Positions 54,937 to 63,741 of a stretch of 64,000 nucleotides of DNA are shown here, one piece after another. Both the position numbers and the translations under genes were made by a program. The notes below the pieces were generated by a model that had not been told where the DNA came from, did not search any database, and worked only from the letters and a program-made list of their open reading frames with translations. How positions within the stretch are numbered: the stretch's first letter is position 1; the number at the start of each line of letters is the position of its first letter. Source of the DNA: Cellulomonas sp. Root485 (lineage in GTDB: Bacteria > Actinomycetota > Actinomycetes > Actinomycetales > Cellulomonadaceae); NCBI RefSeq assembly GCF_001426705.1, contig NZ_LMFC01000002.1, positions 538,559 to 602,558 of the forward strand, given 5' to 3'.

Positions 54937-56289
54937 CTACGCCGCGACGCGGTGACTCGACCCCAGTAGACGGTCCAGGTACGGGTTGCTGAAGACGCCC
55001 GTGGGGTCGGCCTCGGCGCGGACGCGCTGGGCGTCGCCGAACCGGGGGTACAGCGCGCCCAGCTGCTCGGCCTCGAGCCAGTGCATCTTGCCCCAGTGCG
55101 GCCGGCCGCCCACCTGGGCGACGATCCGCTCGACGGCCGCGAAGTACCGCGCGTACGGCAGGCGCAGGTACTGGTGCACCGCGACGTACGCCGTCTCGCG
55201 CCCGTGCGCCGTCGAGAGCCACAGGTCGTCCGCCGCGGCGAACCGCACCTCGACCGGGAACGGCACGCGCTCGCCGCTCGACTCGATCCAGGCGTCGATC
55301 TCGGTGAGCACGTGGACCAGCTCGTCGCGCGGGACCGCGTACTCCATCTCCCGGAACCGCACCCGGCGGGGGGACACGAAGACCTCGGCCGACGGGGCCG
55401 TGTAGCGGCGCGAGGACAGGGCGCGTGCGGCGAACCCGTTGATCGACGCCGTGGTCGACGGGGCCAGGGTGGCGACGCCGTTCGCCAGCGAGAAGACCGC
55501 GTTGGACAGGAGCTCGTCGTCCACCCACGCGCGCAGCCGCGGCAGGGGGACCACGACGTCGTCGGGCACGCGGTTGTTGCGCTTGGTCAGCGCGCGACGC
55601 GTGTGCGGGAACCAGTAGAACTCGAAGTGGTCGTTGCCCTCGACGAGGCCGTCCGGGCCGTCGAGCTGCTCGAGCACCTCCTCGAGCGGCCACGGCTCCT
55701 CGCGGGCCTCCAGGCGGTAGGCCGGCACCACCTCGAGGGTGACGGCGGCGAGCACGCCGACGCTGCCCAGGCCGAGCCGGGCCAGCTCGAACAGCTCCGG
55801 CTGCTGCGTCGGCGAGGTCTCGACGACGTCGCCCGTGGCCGTGACCAGCCGGGCGCCGACGACTTGCGTGGCCAGCCCGCCGAGCCGCGCGCCGGTGCCG
55901 TGCGTGCCGGTCGAGATGGCCCCCGCGATCGACTGCTTGTCGATGTCGCCGAGGTTGCGCATGGCCAGACCGCGGTCCGCCAGGAGGGTGTTCAGAGCCC
56001 CCAGCCGGATGCCGGCACCCACGGTGACGTGCGTCGTGCCGTCGTCCTGGGGCGCGACACGCTCAAGCGCGTCCACCGAGTCGAGACGGATGTGGACGCC
56101 GTCGGTGACGGCGACGGGGGTGAAGGAGTGGCCCCCGCCCAATGCCCGGACGCGCAGCCCCTCGGCCGCGCCCCCGCGCACGGCTGAGGAGAGTTCTCCC
56201 AGGTCACGGGGGTGCAGCACCCGGCGAGGCGTCGCACGTGCGGTGCGCGCCCAGTTTTGCCAGTCGCCGGATGTCGACAGTCGTCCCAT
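54937..56289 (-). CDS. FAD-linked aldonolactone oxidase (D-arabinono-1,4-lactone oxidase type)
   Basis: A 450-residue VAO-family flavoprotein that oxidises aldonolactones or alditols in characterised relatives. It has an N-terminal PP-loop FAD-binding domain with ALGGGHSFTPVA, where His54 sits at the position of the covalent FAD linkage, then GDIDKQSIAGAISTGTHGTG. The C-terminal ALO domain contains VEVRFAAADDLWLS and RPHWGKMHW. The ATG at 56289 gives the normal length. It is divergent from a TetR-MFS-aldolase operon. The physiological substrate and acceptor are not known from the sequence. Confidence 0.88.
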   Translation of the reverse strand: MGRLSTSGDWQNWARTARATPRRVLHPRDLGELSSAVRGGAAEGLRVRALGGGHSFTPVAVTDGVHIRLDSVDALERVAPQDDGTTHVTVGAGIRLGALNTLLADRGLAMRNLGDIDKQSIAGAISTGTHGTGARLGGLATQVVGARLVTATGDVVETSPTQQPELFELARLGLGSVGVLAAVTLEVVPAYRLEAREEPWPLEEVLEQLDGPDGLVEGNDHFEFYWFPHTRRALTKRNNRVPDDVVVPLPRLRAWVDDELLSNAVFSLANGVATLAPSTTASINGFAARALSSRRYTAPSAEVFVSPRRVRFREMEYAVPRDELVHVLTEIDAWIESSGERVPFPVEVRFAAADDLWLSTAHGRETAYVAVHQYLRLPYARYFAAVERIVAQVGGRPHWGKMHWLEAEQLGALYPRFGDAQRVRAEADPTGVFSNPYLDRLLGSSHRVAA

Positions 56290-56331
56290 AATGGTGACAG
56301 GTTGTCTTGGTCGGTTGTCCAAGTCAAGTGC

Positions 56332-56345
56332 GTCAAGTCCTTGAC
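56332..56345. promoter_or_regulatory. TetR-type operator candidate GTCAAGtcCTTGAC
   Basis: An exact inverted repeat of 6 bases with a 2-base centre lies in the gap between the oxidase and tetR genes. Further copies of GGTTGTC (56310 and 56319) and GTGACAA (56350) occur nearby. The gap is AT-rich compared with its neighbours and is the evident shared control region. Confidence 0.55.
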
Positions 56346-56451
56346 TATCGTGACAAGTGCTATTGAACTGTGCACTGGGGGAGGCGTCGGCCTCGCCCAC
56401 CGGGCGGTGGTCGGCCGGTGGGGCCGTCGCTAGAGGGAGGGGAACCCTGTC

Positions 56452-57084
56452 ATGAACCGCTTGCCTGTGGCCGAGAGGCGCGAGCAGCTGATCGAGGCTG
56501 CGCTCGCCGTCGCGAGCCGGGACGGCATCGACGCCGCCACCGTGCGCGCCGTCGCCGCAGAGGCCGGCGTCTCGCTGGGGGTCGTGCACTACTGCTTCCA
56601 GGACAAGGACGAGCTGCTGCGTGCGATGGCGCACGCCATCACGTCGGCCAACCTCGAACGCAGCCTCGGTGAGCTACCGCCGGAGGCCGACGACCCCGAG
56701 TCCGTCATCGAGGGTGTCATCGACGCCCTGTGGGCAGGCATCCGCGACTCCCGCGGCCCGCAGCTGCTGAGCTATGAGCTGACGACGTCCTCGCTGCGGC
56801 ACGCCGAGCTCAACCAGGTCGCCATCGAGCAGTACCGCGGTCAGTGGGCGGCCGCCGAGCAGGTCCTGGACCTCGTCGAGCGGTCGGCTCACGTCAGCTG
56901 GTCGGTCCCGCGGGGCACTCTCGCGCGCACGGTCGTCGCGGTCATCGACGGTTTCTCCCTCGCCTGGCTCGTCGACGGCGACAGCGAGGCAGCCCGCGCC
57001 GGGCTGCAGGGCTTCGGGCGCTTCCTCGCCACGGTGGCCGTCCCGTCCTCGCTCGAGGCCGATGCCGCCGCGACCCTCGCGTGA
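56452..57084 (+). CDS. TetR/AcrR family regulator
   Basis: A 210-residue repressor. The N-terminal helix-turn-helix spans about residues 9-55 (REQLIEAALAVASRDGIDAATVRAVAAEAGVSLGVVHYCF), followed by a helical ligand-binding domain of BetI-like form. The ATG at 56452 has GAGGGAGGGG upstream. It overlaps the MFS gene as GTGA and is divergent from the lactonase-oxidase gene, so it probably controls both directions. Confidence 0.92.
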   Translation: MNRLPVAERREQLIEAALAVASRDGIDAATVRAVAAEAGVSLGVVHYCFQDKDELLRAMAHAITSANLERSLGELPPEADDPESVIEGVIDALWAGIRDSRGPQLLSYELTTSSLRHAELNQVAIEQYRGQWAAAEQVLDLVERSAHVSWSVPRGTLARTVVAVIDGFSLAWLVDGDSEAARAGLQGFGRFLATVAVPSSLEADAAATLA

Positions 57085-58322
57085 GCGCCCCTGCTGCTGA
57101 GTCGGCCCGTCGCGCCCGGATCGCGGTCTCGGCCGGGTTCGCCGGCCAGGGCTTCGCCTACGCCACCGTGCTGACCAGCCTCGAGGGGTTCAAGGACCGG
57201 TACGGCATCGACGACGGGCAGGTCACCCTCGTCGTGCTCGGCGTCTGCCTCATGGCCGCGGTCGGCACGGTCGTCGCCGACCGGGTCGCGCGCACCGCCG
57301 GGGGAAGCAGGATCGTCCTCGGAGCGGGCCTCCTCATCGTCGCCGCCGCCGTCGTGGTCGCGGCCGTGGCCCCCGTCTTCGCCGTGCTGGCCCTCGGGTT
57401 CGCGGTGTACGGCGTCGGGCTCGGCATGGTCGACGCCGGCACCAACATGCAGGCCGTGGCCATCCAGCGTGAGTACGGCCGGTCCCTGCTCACCGGGTTC
57501 TACGCCTCCTGGTCCGTCGGCGGCATCGCCGGCGCCGTCTTCGTCGCGGCCACCGTCGGTCGCACACCGACCGACCCGGTCGCGGTGGCGCTGCTGGCCG
57601 GGACTCTCGTGGCGGTCCTCGCGGCGGTCGGCGTGCTGCGCGCCGGCTGGCGCGTCACCGTCCCGGTCCGCGCGGACGGCGTCGCGAGGCCCGACGAGGC
57701 CCTGGCCCTGCCCGTGTCGGGTGGCGGCAAGCCCGTCGTCCCGTGGGGGGCCGTCCTCCTGCTCGGGCTCGGCGTGGTCGCGTTCTACGTCGCCGACACC
57801 GCGATCTCCACCTGGAGCACGATCTACCTCGGCGACGTCCTCCTCGCCGCCGCGTCCTTCGCGCCGCTGGGCTACGCCGCGTACCTCACGACGACCCTCG
57901 CGTCGCGGCTCGCCGGCGACCCGCTCGTGCGGCGGTGGGGCCGCGTGGTCGTGCTGCGCACCGGGGCGCTCGTCGGCGCCGCCGGGCTCGTGCTGGTCGT
58001 CGCGGCGCCCGGACCGTGGGCCGGCCTGGCCGGGTTCGCGGTCGCCGGTGCCGGCCTCGGCGTCATCGCGCCGCTGTGCTTCTCCGCCGCCGGGGACCTC
58101 GCTCCGGGGCACGCGGACGCGGTCGTGGCGCGGCTCAACGTCTTCAACTACGTCGGTGCGGTGCTCGGCGGCGTGCTGGTGGGCGCCATCGGCAGCACGT
58201 CGTCGCTGCACTACGGTTTCGTCGTGCCGATCGTGCTGGTGGTCGTCGTGGCGGTCTTCGCCGGCCGCTTCGGCGTGACCCGGCACAGCGGCGCACCCGT
58301 CACCGCCGGAGCCGGTGCATGA
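57081..58322 (+). CDS. MFS transporter
   Basis: A 413-residue permease with about 12 hydrophobic helices. Markers are AVYGVGLGMVDAGTNMQAVAIQREYG and LLTGFYASWSVGGIAGAVFVA, as in YbjJ/FucP-like members of the superfamily. The GTG at 57081 overlaps the tetR stop. Direction and substrate are unknown. Its stop overlaps the aldolase-type gene as ATGA, so the three are made as a unit. Confidence 0.88.
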   Translation: MSAPAAESARRARIAVSAGFAGQGFAYATVLTSLEGFKDRYGIDDGQVTLVVLGVCLMAAVGTVVADRVARTAGGSRIVLGAGLLIVAAAVVVAAVAPVFAVLALGFAVYGVGLGMVDAGTNMQAVAIQREYGRSLLTGFYASWSVGGIAGAVFVAATVGRTPTDPVAVALLAGTLVAVLAAVGVLRAGWRVTVPVRADGVARPDEALALPVSGGGKPVVPWGAVLLLGLGVVAFYVADTAISTWSTIYLGDVLLAAASFAPLGYAAYLTTTLASRLAGDPLVRRWGRVVVLRTGALVGAAGLVLVVAAPGPWAGLAGFAVAGAGLGVIAPLCFSAAGDLAPGHADAVVARLNVFNYVGAVLGGVLVGAIGSTSSLHYGFVVPIVLVVVVAVFAGRFGVTRHSGAPVTAGAGA

Positions 58323-59503
58323 CCCGCACCCTCGGCGAGCGTCTCGACGAGGCGACGCGGGGTCTGGCCGCCCCTCTGGCCGTGGTGGACCTCGACGCCC
58401 TCGACGCCAACGCGGCCGACCTCGTGGACCGGGCCGGCGGGACGCCGATCCGCGTCGCCAGCAAGTCCGTCCGGGTCCGGCACGTGCTCGATCGCGTGCT
58501 CGCGCTGCCCGGGTTCGCCGGGGTCATGGGCTACAACGTGCGCGAGGCGCTCTGGCTGGTCGCGCAGGGCGTCGACGACGTCCTGCTGGGCTACCCGAGC
58601 GTCGACACCGGCGCGCTGGACGCCCTGGCTGCCCACCCGGTCGCCGCCCGCGCCGTCACGCTCATGGTCGACGACGCCGCCCAGGTCGAGCTCGCCGCCC
58701 GAGCGGCCGACGCCCACGGCACCACGCTGCGCCTCTGCATCGACGTCGACGCCTCCCTCAAGGTGCGGTTCGGTCCGGTCGCCGCACACCTCGGCGTCCG
58801 GCGCTCGCCGGTGCACTCCGCGGCCGACGCCGGAGCGCTCGCCGCCGTGATCGCCCGCCGGTCCGGGGTCGACGTGGTCGGCGTCATGTTCTACGAGGCC
58901 CAGGTGGCCGGGCTGCCCGACTCCTCGCCCGCCGTCCGTGCCGTCAAGCGGCTGTCGATCCGGGACCTCGCCGTCCGCCGCGCCGCGGTCGTCGACGCCG
59001 TGCAGTCCGCCGTCGGGCACGAGCTGTCGCTGATCAACTCCGGCGGCTCCGGCTCCGTGGCGTCCAGCGCGGCCGACCCGGTCGTCACCGAGGTCACCGC
59101 CGGCTCCGGCCTGTTCGTGCCGACCCTGTTCGACGCCTACCGCTCGTTCGTCCCCCGGCCCGCCGCGTTCTTCGGGCTCGATGTCGTCCGCGTCCCCGGC
59201 CCCGGCTTCGCCACCGTGTTCGGCGGCGGCTACATCGCCTCCGGTCCCGCCACGAAGTCCCGCCAGCCGCGTCCCGTCTGGCCTGCCGGGCTGGCGCTGA
59301 CCAGCCGCGAGGGCGCCGGCGAGGTGCAGACGCCGTTACGGCTGTCGAGCGGCGCGGACCTGCGCGTCGGGGACCGGGTCTGGTTCCGGCACGCCAAGTC
59401 CGGCGAGGTCATGGAGCGCTTCGACCAGGTCCACCTGGTCCGCGGCACCACGATCGAGTCCACCGTCCCCACGTACCGCGGCGAGCACCACACCTTCGGC
59501 TGA
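58319..59503 (+). CDS. PLP-dependent amino acid deaminase/aldolase (D-threonine aldolase-like)
   Basis: A 394-residue fold-type III PLP enzyme, related to D-threonine aldolase and D-serine dehydratase. PLP would attach to Lys49 in RVASKSVRVRH. A barrel segment (GYPSVDTGALDALAAHP, RLCIDVDASLKVRFG) precedes GGSGSVASSA, the phosphate-binding region, and a C-terminal beta domain. The ATG at 58319 overlaps the MFS stop. The enzymatic outcome (deamination or retro-aldol cleavage) cannot be told from the sequence. Its consistent grouping with a lactonase oxidase and a transporter is unexplained. Confidence 0.85.
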   Translation: MTRTLGERLDEATRGLAAPLAVVDLDALDANAADLVDRAGGTPIRVASKSVRVRHVLDRVLALPGFAGVMGYNVREALWLVAQGVDDVLLGYPSVDTGALDALAAHPVAARAVTLMVDDAAQVELAARAADAHGTTLRLCIDVDASLKVRFGPVAAHLGVRRSPVHSAADAGALAAVIARRSGVDVVGVMFYEAQVAGLPDSSPAVRAVKRLSIRDLAVRRAAVVDAVQSAVGHELSLINSGGSGSVASSAADPVVTEVTAGSGLFVPTLFDAYRSFVPRPAAFFGLDVVRVPGPGFATVFGGGYIASGPATKSRQPRPVWPAGLALTSREGAGEVQTPLRLSSGADLRVGDRVWFRHAKSGEVMERFDQVHLVRGTTIESTVPTYRGEHHTFG

Positions 59504-59828
59504 CCGTTCCTGCGCGCAACGTCCGCACATCCGGTCGCCAGGACGCGCGAATCCGCGCGGACGTCCCCGCGCTTCCGGCCCAGCGTCCGAGCATTCGGTC
59601 GTCAGAGCGCTTGAATCTGCGGACGTCCTCGGTGCTGCCGCGACGTCCGCGTTGGAACGTGCTTGGAGGCCTCTCCTTTGCGGACGTTCGCGAACCCTCA
59701 TCCGTAGCGTCCGCACTCGTAGGCGCTGGGGGGCGTCGTTGTGCGGACGTTGCGCGGGTGAGTGGGTCGGCGTCGGGGGTTGTGGGGGTGCGGGAGGCGG
59801 GAGGGTTCCGCGCCGGTAGCCTTGACCG
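59504..59828. repeat. 325-bp gap with four CGTCCGC hairpin units
   Basis: No gene fits here. Units: ACGTCCGC 59519-59526 with GCGGACGT 59557-59564; a degenerate CGTCCG...CGGACG 59584-59625; ACGTCCGC 59643-59650 with GCGGACGT 59680-59687; CGTCCGCAC 59708-59716 with GTGCGGACG 59741-59749. The loops of the first two carry the ccggtcg or ttcggtcg and gacgcgcga/gagcgcttga pattern seen at 23801-23905. Irregular spacing and inverted structure exclude a CRISPR array. The segment 59765-59828 is G/T-rich and probably holds the cysS promoter. Confidence 0.8.
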
Positions 59829-61280
59829 GTGACCCTGCGCCTCTTCGACACCGCGACCCGGACGGTGCGTGACTTCGTCCCACTCGTGCCGAACGAGGTG
59901 GGCATCTACCTGTGCGGGGCCACGGTGCAGGCGCCGCCGCACATCGGGCACCTCCGCTCGGGCATCGCGTTCGACGTGCTGGTGCGCTGGCTGCGCCGCA
60001 CGGGGCACCGCGTCACGCTCGTGCGCAACGTCACCGACATCGACGACAAGATCCTGGCCAAGGCCGCCGACGCCGGTGAGCCGTGGTGGGCGTGGGCCGC
60101 CACGAACGAGCGGGCGTTCACTGCGGCCTACGACGCCCTCGGTGTGCTGCCGCCCAGCTACGAGCCGCGGGCGACCGGCCACGTGCCGTCGATGGTCGAG
60201 CTGATGGACCGCCTCGTCGAGACCGGCCACGCGTACACCACCGGGCCTGGCGACGTGTGGTTCGACGTGCGCAGCTACCCCGAGTACGGCGCGCTGACCA
60301 ACCAGCGGGTCGACGACATGATCCCCGCGCCCGACGGCACCGTCGACGACGACGCCAAGCGCGACCCCCGCGACTTCGCCCTCTGGAAGGCCGCCAAGCC
60401 GGGCGAGCCCGAGACGGCCTCCTGGGACACCCCGTTCGGCCGCGGCCGGCCGGGCTGGCACCTCGAGTGCTCGGCGATGGCGCAGCGGTACCTGGGCGAG
60501 TCCTTCGACATCCACGGCGGCGGCCTCGACCTGCGCTTCCCCCACCACGAGAACGAGCAGGCCCAGTCGCGGGCCGCCGGCTACGGGTTCGCGCAGTACT
60601 GGCTGCACAACGGCTGGGTCACGCAGAGCGGCGCCAAGATGAGCAAGTCGCTCGGCAACGGGCTGCTGGTCACCGTCGTGCTGGCCAAGGAGCGCGCGGC
60701 GGTCCTGCGCTACGCGATGACGGCGGTGCAGTACAGCTCGATGCTCGAGTGGACCGACGACACCCTGCGCGAGGCCGAGGCCACCTGGGACCGGCTCGCC
60801 GGATTCGTCGAGCGCGCCGCCGAGAAGGTCGGGGTGGCCGACGACGCCGAGGTCGCGGGCGCCGAGCTGCCCGCCGAGTTCGTCGCCGCGATGGACGACG
60901 ACCTCAACGTGCCCGCCGCGCTCGCTGTCGTGCACGAGCACCTGCGCACCGGCAACTCCGCGCTCGCGCGCGGTGACCTGGACGAGTCCCGAGACGCGAT
61001 GGTGGTGCTGCGGGCCATGCTCGACGTGCTGGGCCTCGACCCCGGCGGCAGCCAGTGGCGCGCCCACGGCAGCGACGCGCGCTACGCCCGGGCGCTCGAG
61101 GCCGTGGTCGCCGCCGAGCTGGAGGCCCGCGCGCAGGCGCGCGCCGCCCGCGACTTCGCCACGTCCGACGCCATCCGGGACCGCCTCGCCGCGGCCGGCA
61201 TCGTCGTCGAGGACTCATCTACCGGAGCGCGCTGGTCACTCGCCGCGCGTGCCGACACCGACCACCGAGACGAGGGCTGA
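59829..61280 (+). CDS. cysS: Cysteinyl-tRNA synthetase
   Basis: Charges tRNA-Cys. The 483-residue class I enzyme has [20 protein letters not shown] with the HIGH motif and a zinc-binding Cys, [49 protein letters not shown], and a C-terminal DALR-type domain ending [10 protein letters not shown]. The C-terminal domain distinguishes it from MshC, the mycothiol ligase paralogue. The GTG at 59829 starts after a repeat-filled gap. rlmB follows 48 bases on. Confidence 0.95.
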   Translation: MTLRLFDTATRTVRDFVPLVPNEVGIYLCGATVQAPPHIGHLRSGIAFDVLVRWLRRTGHRVTLVRNVTDIDDKILAKAADAGEPWWAWAATNERAFTAAYDALGVLPPSYEPRATGHVPSMVELMDRLVETGHAYTTGPGDVWFDVRSYPEYGALTNQRVDDMIPAPDGTVDDDAKRDPRDFALWKAAKPGEPETASWDTPFGRGRPGWHLECSAMAQRYLGESFDIHGGGLDLRFPHHENEQAQSRAAGYGFAQYWLHNGWVTQSGAKMSKSLGNGLLVTVVLAKERAAVLRYAMTAVQYSSMLEWTDDTLREAEATWDRLAGFVERAAEKVGVADDAEVAGAELPAEFVAAMDDDLNVPAALAVVHEHLRTGNSALARGDLDESRDAMVVLRAMLDVLGLDPGGSQWRAHGSDARYARALEAVVAAELEARAQARAARDFATSDAIRDRLAAAGIVVEDSSTGARWSLAARADTDHRDEG

Positions 61281-61328
61281 GCCCCGCGAGAGCGGGCGGC
61301 TCGGCTCCACACGAATGGAGAACTGAAC

Positions 61329-62336
61329 ATGGCCGGAAACTCTGAGCGCCGCGGCGCCGTCCGCAAGGGCGGCTCCAAGAAGGTCGCCAGCGCCGGGACG
61401 GGCGGCAAGAACCGCCGGTCCCTCGAGGGCAGGGGGCCGACGCCCAAGGCGGAGGACCGCGAGTACCACCCCGCGCACAAGGCGAAGCTCGCCGCGGAGC
61501 GCCGGGCGGTCGCCGGGACGCGCGGCACGTCGGGACGCCAGTCGGCCGGCGCCAGCCGGAGTGCGGCCGGGTCCAAGGGCGGGCGGAAGAGCTCGACGCA
61601 CGAGATCGTGTCCGGCCGGAACTCGGTGGTCGAGGCGCTCCGCGCGGGCATCCCGGTCTCGACCGTGTACATCGCGTCCCGCCTGGAGGGTGACGACCGC
61701 ACGCGCGAGATCATCAGCGCCGCCGGGAACTCGAACTACCCCCTGCTCGAGGTCAGCCGGTCCGAGCTCGACCGCCTCACGGACGGGTCGGTGCACCAGG
61801 GTGTCGCCATCCAGGTGCCGCCGTACGCGTACGCGGACGACGACGACCTGCTGGACGCCGCGGCGGAGACCGACCGACCGGCGCTGATCGTCGCGCTCGA
61901 CGGTGTGACCGACCCCCGCAACCTCGGGGCGGTCCTCCGGTCGGCCGGCGCGTTCGGCGCGCACGGCGTGCTGGTGCCCGAGCGGCGCGCGGCGGGTGTG
62001 ACGGCGTCGGCGTGGAAGGTGTCCGCGGGTGCTGCGGCGCGCGTGCCGGTCGCGCGGGTGACCAACCTGGTGCGCACGCTGCAGGGGCTCAAGGCGGCGG
62101 GCGTGTTCGTCGTCGGGCTGGACGGCGGCGGCGACGTGTCGATCACCGACCTGCCGTACGCGACCGACCCGCTGGTGCTGGTCGTCGGCTCCGAGGGCAA
62201 GGGCCTGTCACGACTGGTCCGCGAGCAGTGCGACGCCATCGCGTCGATCCCGATCGCGTCGGCCGTCGAGTCGCTCAACGCCGGTGTCGCCGCGGGCATC
62301 GCGCTCTTCGAGGTCGCCCGGCAGCGCAGCAGCTAG
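61329..62336 (+). CDS. rlmB: 23S rRNA (guanosine-2'-O-)-methyltransferase RlmB
   Basis: SPOUT-class methyltransferase of 23S rRNA G2251. The 335-residue protein has a basic, disordered N-terminal extension of about 90 residues (Lys/Arg/Gly/Ser-rich), a substrate-binding L30e-like domain starting HEIVSGRNSVVEAL, then the knotted catalytic domain: DPRNLGAVLRSAGAFGAHGV, VVGSEGKGLSRLV and IPIASAVESLNAGVAAGIAL. The cysS-rlmB order is common in Gram-positive bacteria. Its TAG overlaps the stop of the opposite gene in the shared CTAG. Confidence 0.95.
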   Translation: MAGNSERRGAVRKGGSKKVASAGTGGKNRRSLEGRGPTPKAEDREYHPAHKAKLAAERRAVAGTRGTSGRQSAGASRSAAGSKGGRKSSTHEIVSGRNSVVEALRAGIPVSTVYIASRLEGDDRTREIISAAGNSNYPLLEVSRSELDRLTDGSVHQGVAIQVPPYAYADDDDLLDAAAETDRPALIVALDGVTDPRNLGAVLRSAGAFGAHGVLVPERRAAGVTASAWKVSAGAAARVPVARVTNLVRTLQGLKAAGVFVVGLDGGGDVSITDLPYATDPLVLVVGSEGKGLSRLVREQCDAIASIPIASAVESLNAGVAAGIALFEVARQRSS

Positions 62337-63619
62337 CCGATGATCTGGTCCGGGTCGATGGCCGGGAACATGTCGGTGTCCGGGATCTCGCCGGCCTGCA
62401 CGCCGAGGATCGCCTGCTCGTCGGGGCGCGTCGGCAGGATGTTCTTCACGTAGCTCTTCGCGGCCTGCTTCATGGGCACGTCACGGCCCTGCTGCTCGGA
62501 CAGGTACCAGCGGTGGTCGAGCAGCTCGTGGTAGATCTGCGCGGGCTCGAGCTTGCCGCGCAGGTCCCGGGGGACGCTGCGGACGGCGGGCTCGAAGATC
62601 TCGGTGAGCCAGTCGTGCGCGACGAACGACTCGTCCTCGCGTTGCCGGTCGGTGGCGGCACGGAACTCGTCGAGGTCGTTGAGCAGGCGGCGGGCCTGGT
62701 TCTCCTGCACGTCCAGGCCGGTGAGGCGCATGAGCCGACGGGAGTGGTGCCCGGCGTCGACGACCTTCGGCTGGATCCGGACGCTGGTGCCGTCGACGTC
62801 CGTGGTGATGTCGAGCTCGCCGACGTCGAAGCCGAGGTCGTTGAGGCGGTCGATGCGGGCCTGCACGCGCCAGCGGTCCCCGAAGGTGAACGACTCGGAC
62901 TCCGTCAGCGCACGCCACAGCTCGCCGTACCGCTCCGCGAGGGCGTCCCCGATGGCGACGGCGTCGACGTCCTCCTCGAGGAACTCGCCGGCCTGCAGGT
63001 CCATGAGCTCGCCGATGATGTTGACGCGGGCGACCTCGAGGTCGTAACCGCGCTGACCGTCGGACAGCCGGTCGTGCAGGTCGCCGGTCTCGGCGTCGAC
63101 CAGGTACGCGGCGAACGTCTCGGCGTCCCGGCGGAACAGGGTGTTGGACAGGGACACGTCACCCCAGTAGAAGCCGACCAGGTGCAGCCGGACCAGGAGC
63201 ACCGCGAGCGCGTCGATGAGGCGGGTCGCGGTGTCGGGGCGCAGGGACTGGCTGAACAGCGCGCGGTACGGGAGCGAGAACTGCAGGTGCTGGGTGATCA
63301 GCACCGCCTCGAGCGGCTCGCCGTCAGGGTCGCGCCGGCCGGTGATCACGCCGACCGGCTCCACGCTCGGCACGTCGAGCCGGCGCAGCTGGCGCAGGAG
63401 CTCGTACTCCCGGTACGCCACCGTCTCGCCGATCTCCTTGACGGCGATGACGCGGCCGGACATCTTCGCGAACCGCACGATGTGCCGGGAGATGCCGCGG
63501 GGGAGGGCGGCGAGCGTCTCGGCCGGCCACTCCTCCAACGGGATGTGCCAGGGCAGGTCGAGCAGTGCAGGGTCGGGCGAGGCCGCGGTGATCTGCAGGC
63601 GCTGCGGCGTCGGGCTCAT
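62333..63619 (-). CDS. DUF4032 domain protein with kinase-like fold
   Basis: A 428-residue protein. The N-terminal two-thirds resemble an LPS/RIO-kinase-like fold: IAVKEIGETVAYREYELLRQL holds the Lys/Glu pair and LVRLHLVGFYWGDVSLSNTL the catalytic-loop HxD-like segment (here YWGDVSLSN). The C-terminal part carries the DUF4032 domain (FRAATDRQREDESFVAHDWLTEIFEP, IYHELLDHRWYLSEQQ). The ATG at 63619 gives MSPTPQRLQ. Real kinase activity is uncertain. It converges on rlmB with a shared stop. Confidence 0.85.
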   Translation of the reverse strand: MSPTPQRLQITAASPDPALLDLPWHIPLEEWPAETLAALPRGISRHIVRFAKMSGRVIAVKEIGETVAYREYELLRQLRRLDVPSVEPVGVITGRRDPDGEPLEAVLITQHLQFSLPYRALFSQSLRPDTATRLIDALAVLLVRLHLVGFYWGDVSLSNTLFRRDAETFAAYLVDAETGDLHDRLSDGQRGYDLEVARVNIIGELMDLQAGEFLEEDVDAVAIGDALAERYGELWRALTESESFTFGDRWRVQARIDRLNDLGFDVGELDITTDVDGTSVRIQPKVVDAGHHSRRLMRLTGLDVQENQARRLLNDLDEFRAATDRQREDESFVAHDWLTEIFEPAVRSVPRDLRGKLEPAQIYHELLDHRWYLSEQQGRDVPMKQAAKSYVKNILPTRPDEQAILGVQAGEIPDTDMFPAIDPDQIIG

Positions 63620-63691
63620 GGGTTCGATCCTCTCAGAGAACGCCCACAGGGCAGCCTGACGAAAGCGACAACGGGCCGCCGGAAACACGAG

Positions 63692-63725
63692 CAGGGCGGT
63701 CCCGGCCGAAGCCGGAACCGCCCTG
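63692..63725 (-). terminator. Terminator of the ABC ATPase gene
   Basis: CAGGGCGGT (63692-63700) pairs with ACCGCCCTG (63717-63725), and the inner CCGGC/GCCGG pair extends the stem. It lies 16 bases past the stop of the leftward ATPase gene. Confidence 0.75.
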
Positions 63726-63741
63726 TCGGGTGGTGCGAAGG

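Noticed and set aside
59504..59828. Possible CRISPR array before cysS
   Set aside because: The repeats are inverted and differ in length, spacers are not of constant size, and no cas gene is near.
59829..61280. Reading the cysteinyl-tRNA synthetase-like gene as MshC
   Set aside because: It has the full length and the C-terminal DALR-type region of CysS, which MshC lacks, and it neighbours rlmB as cysS usually does.
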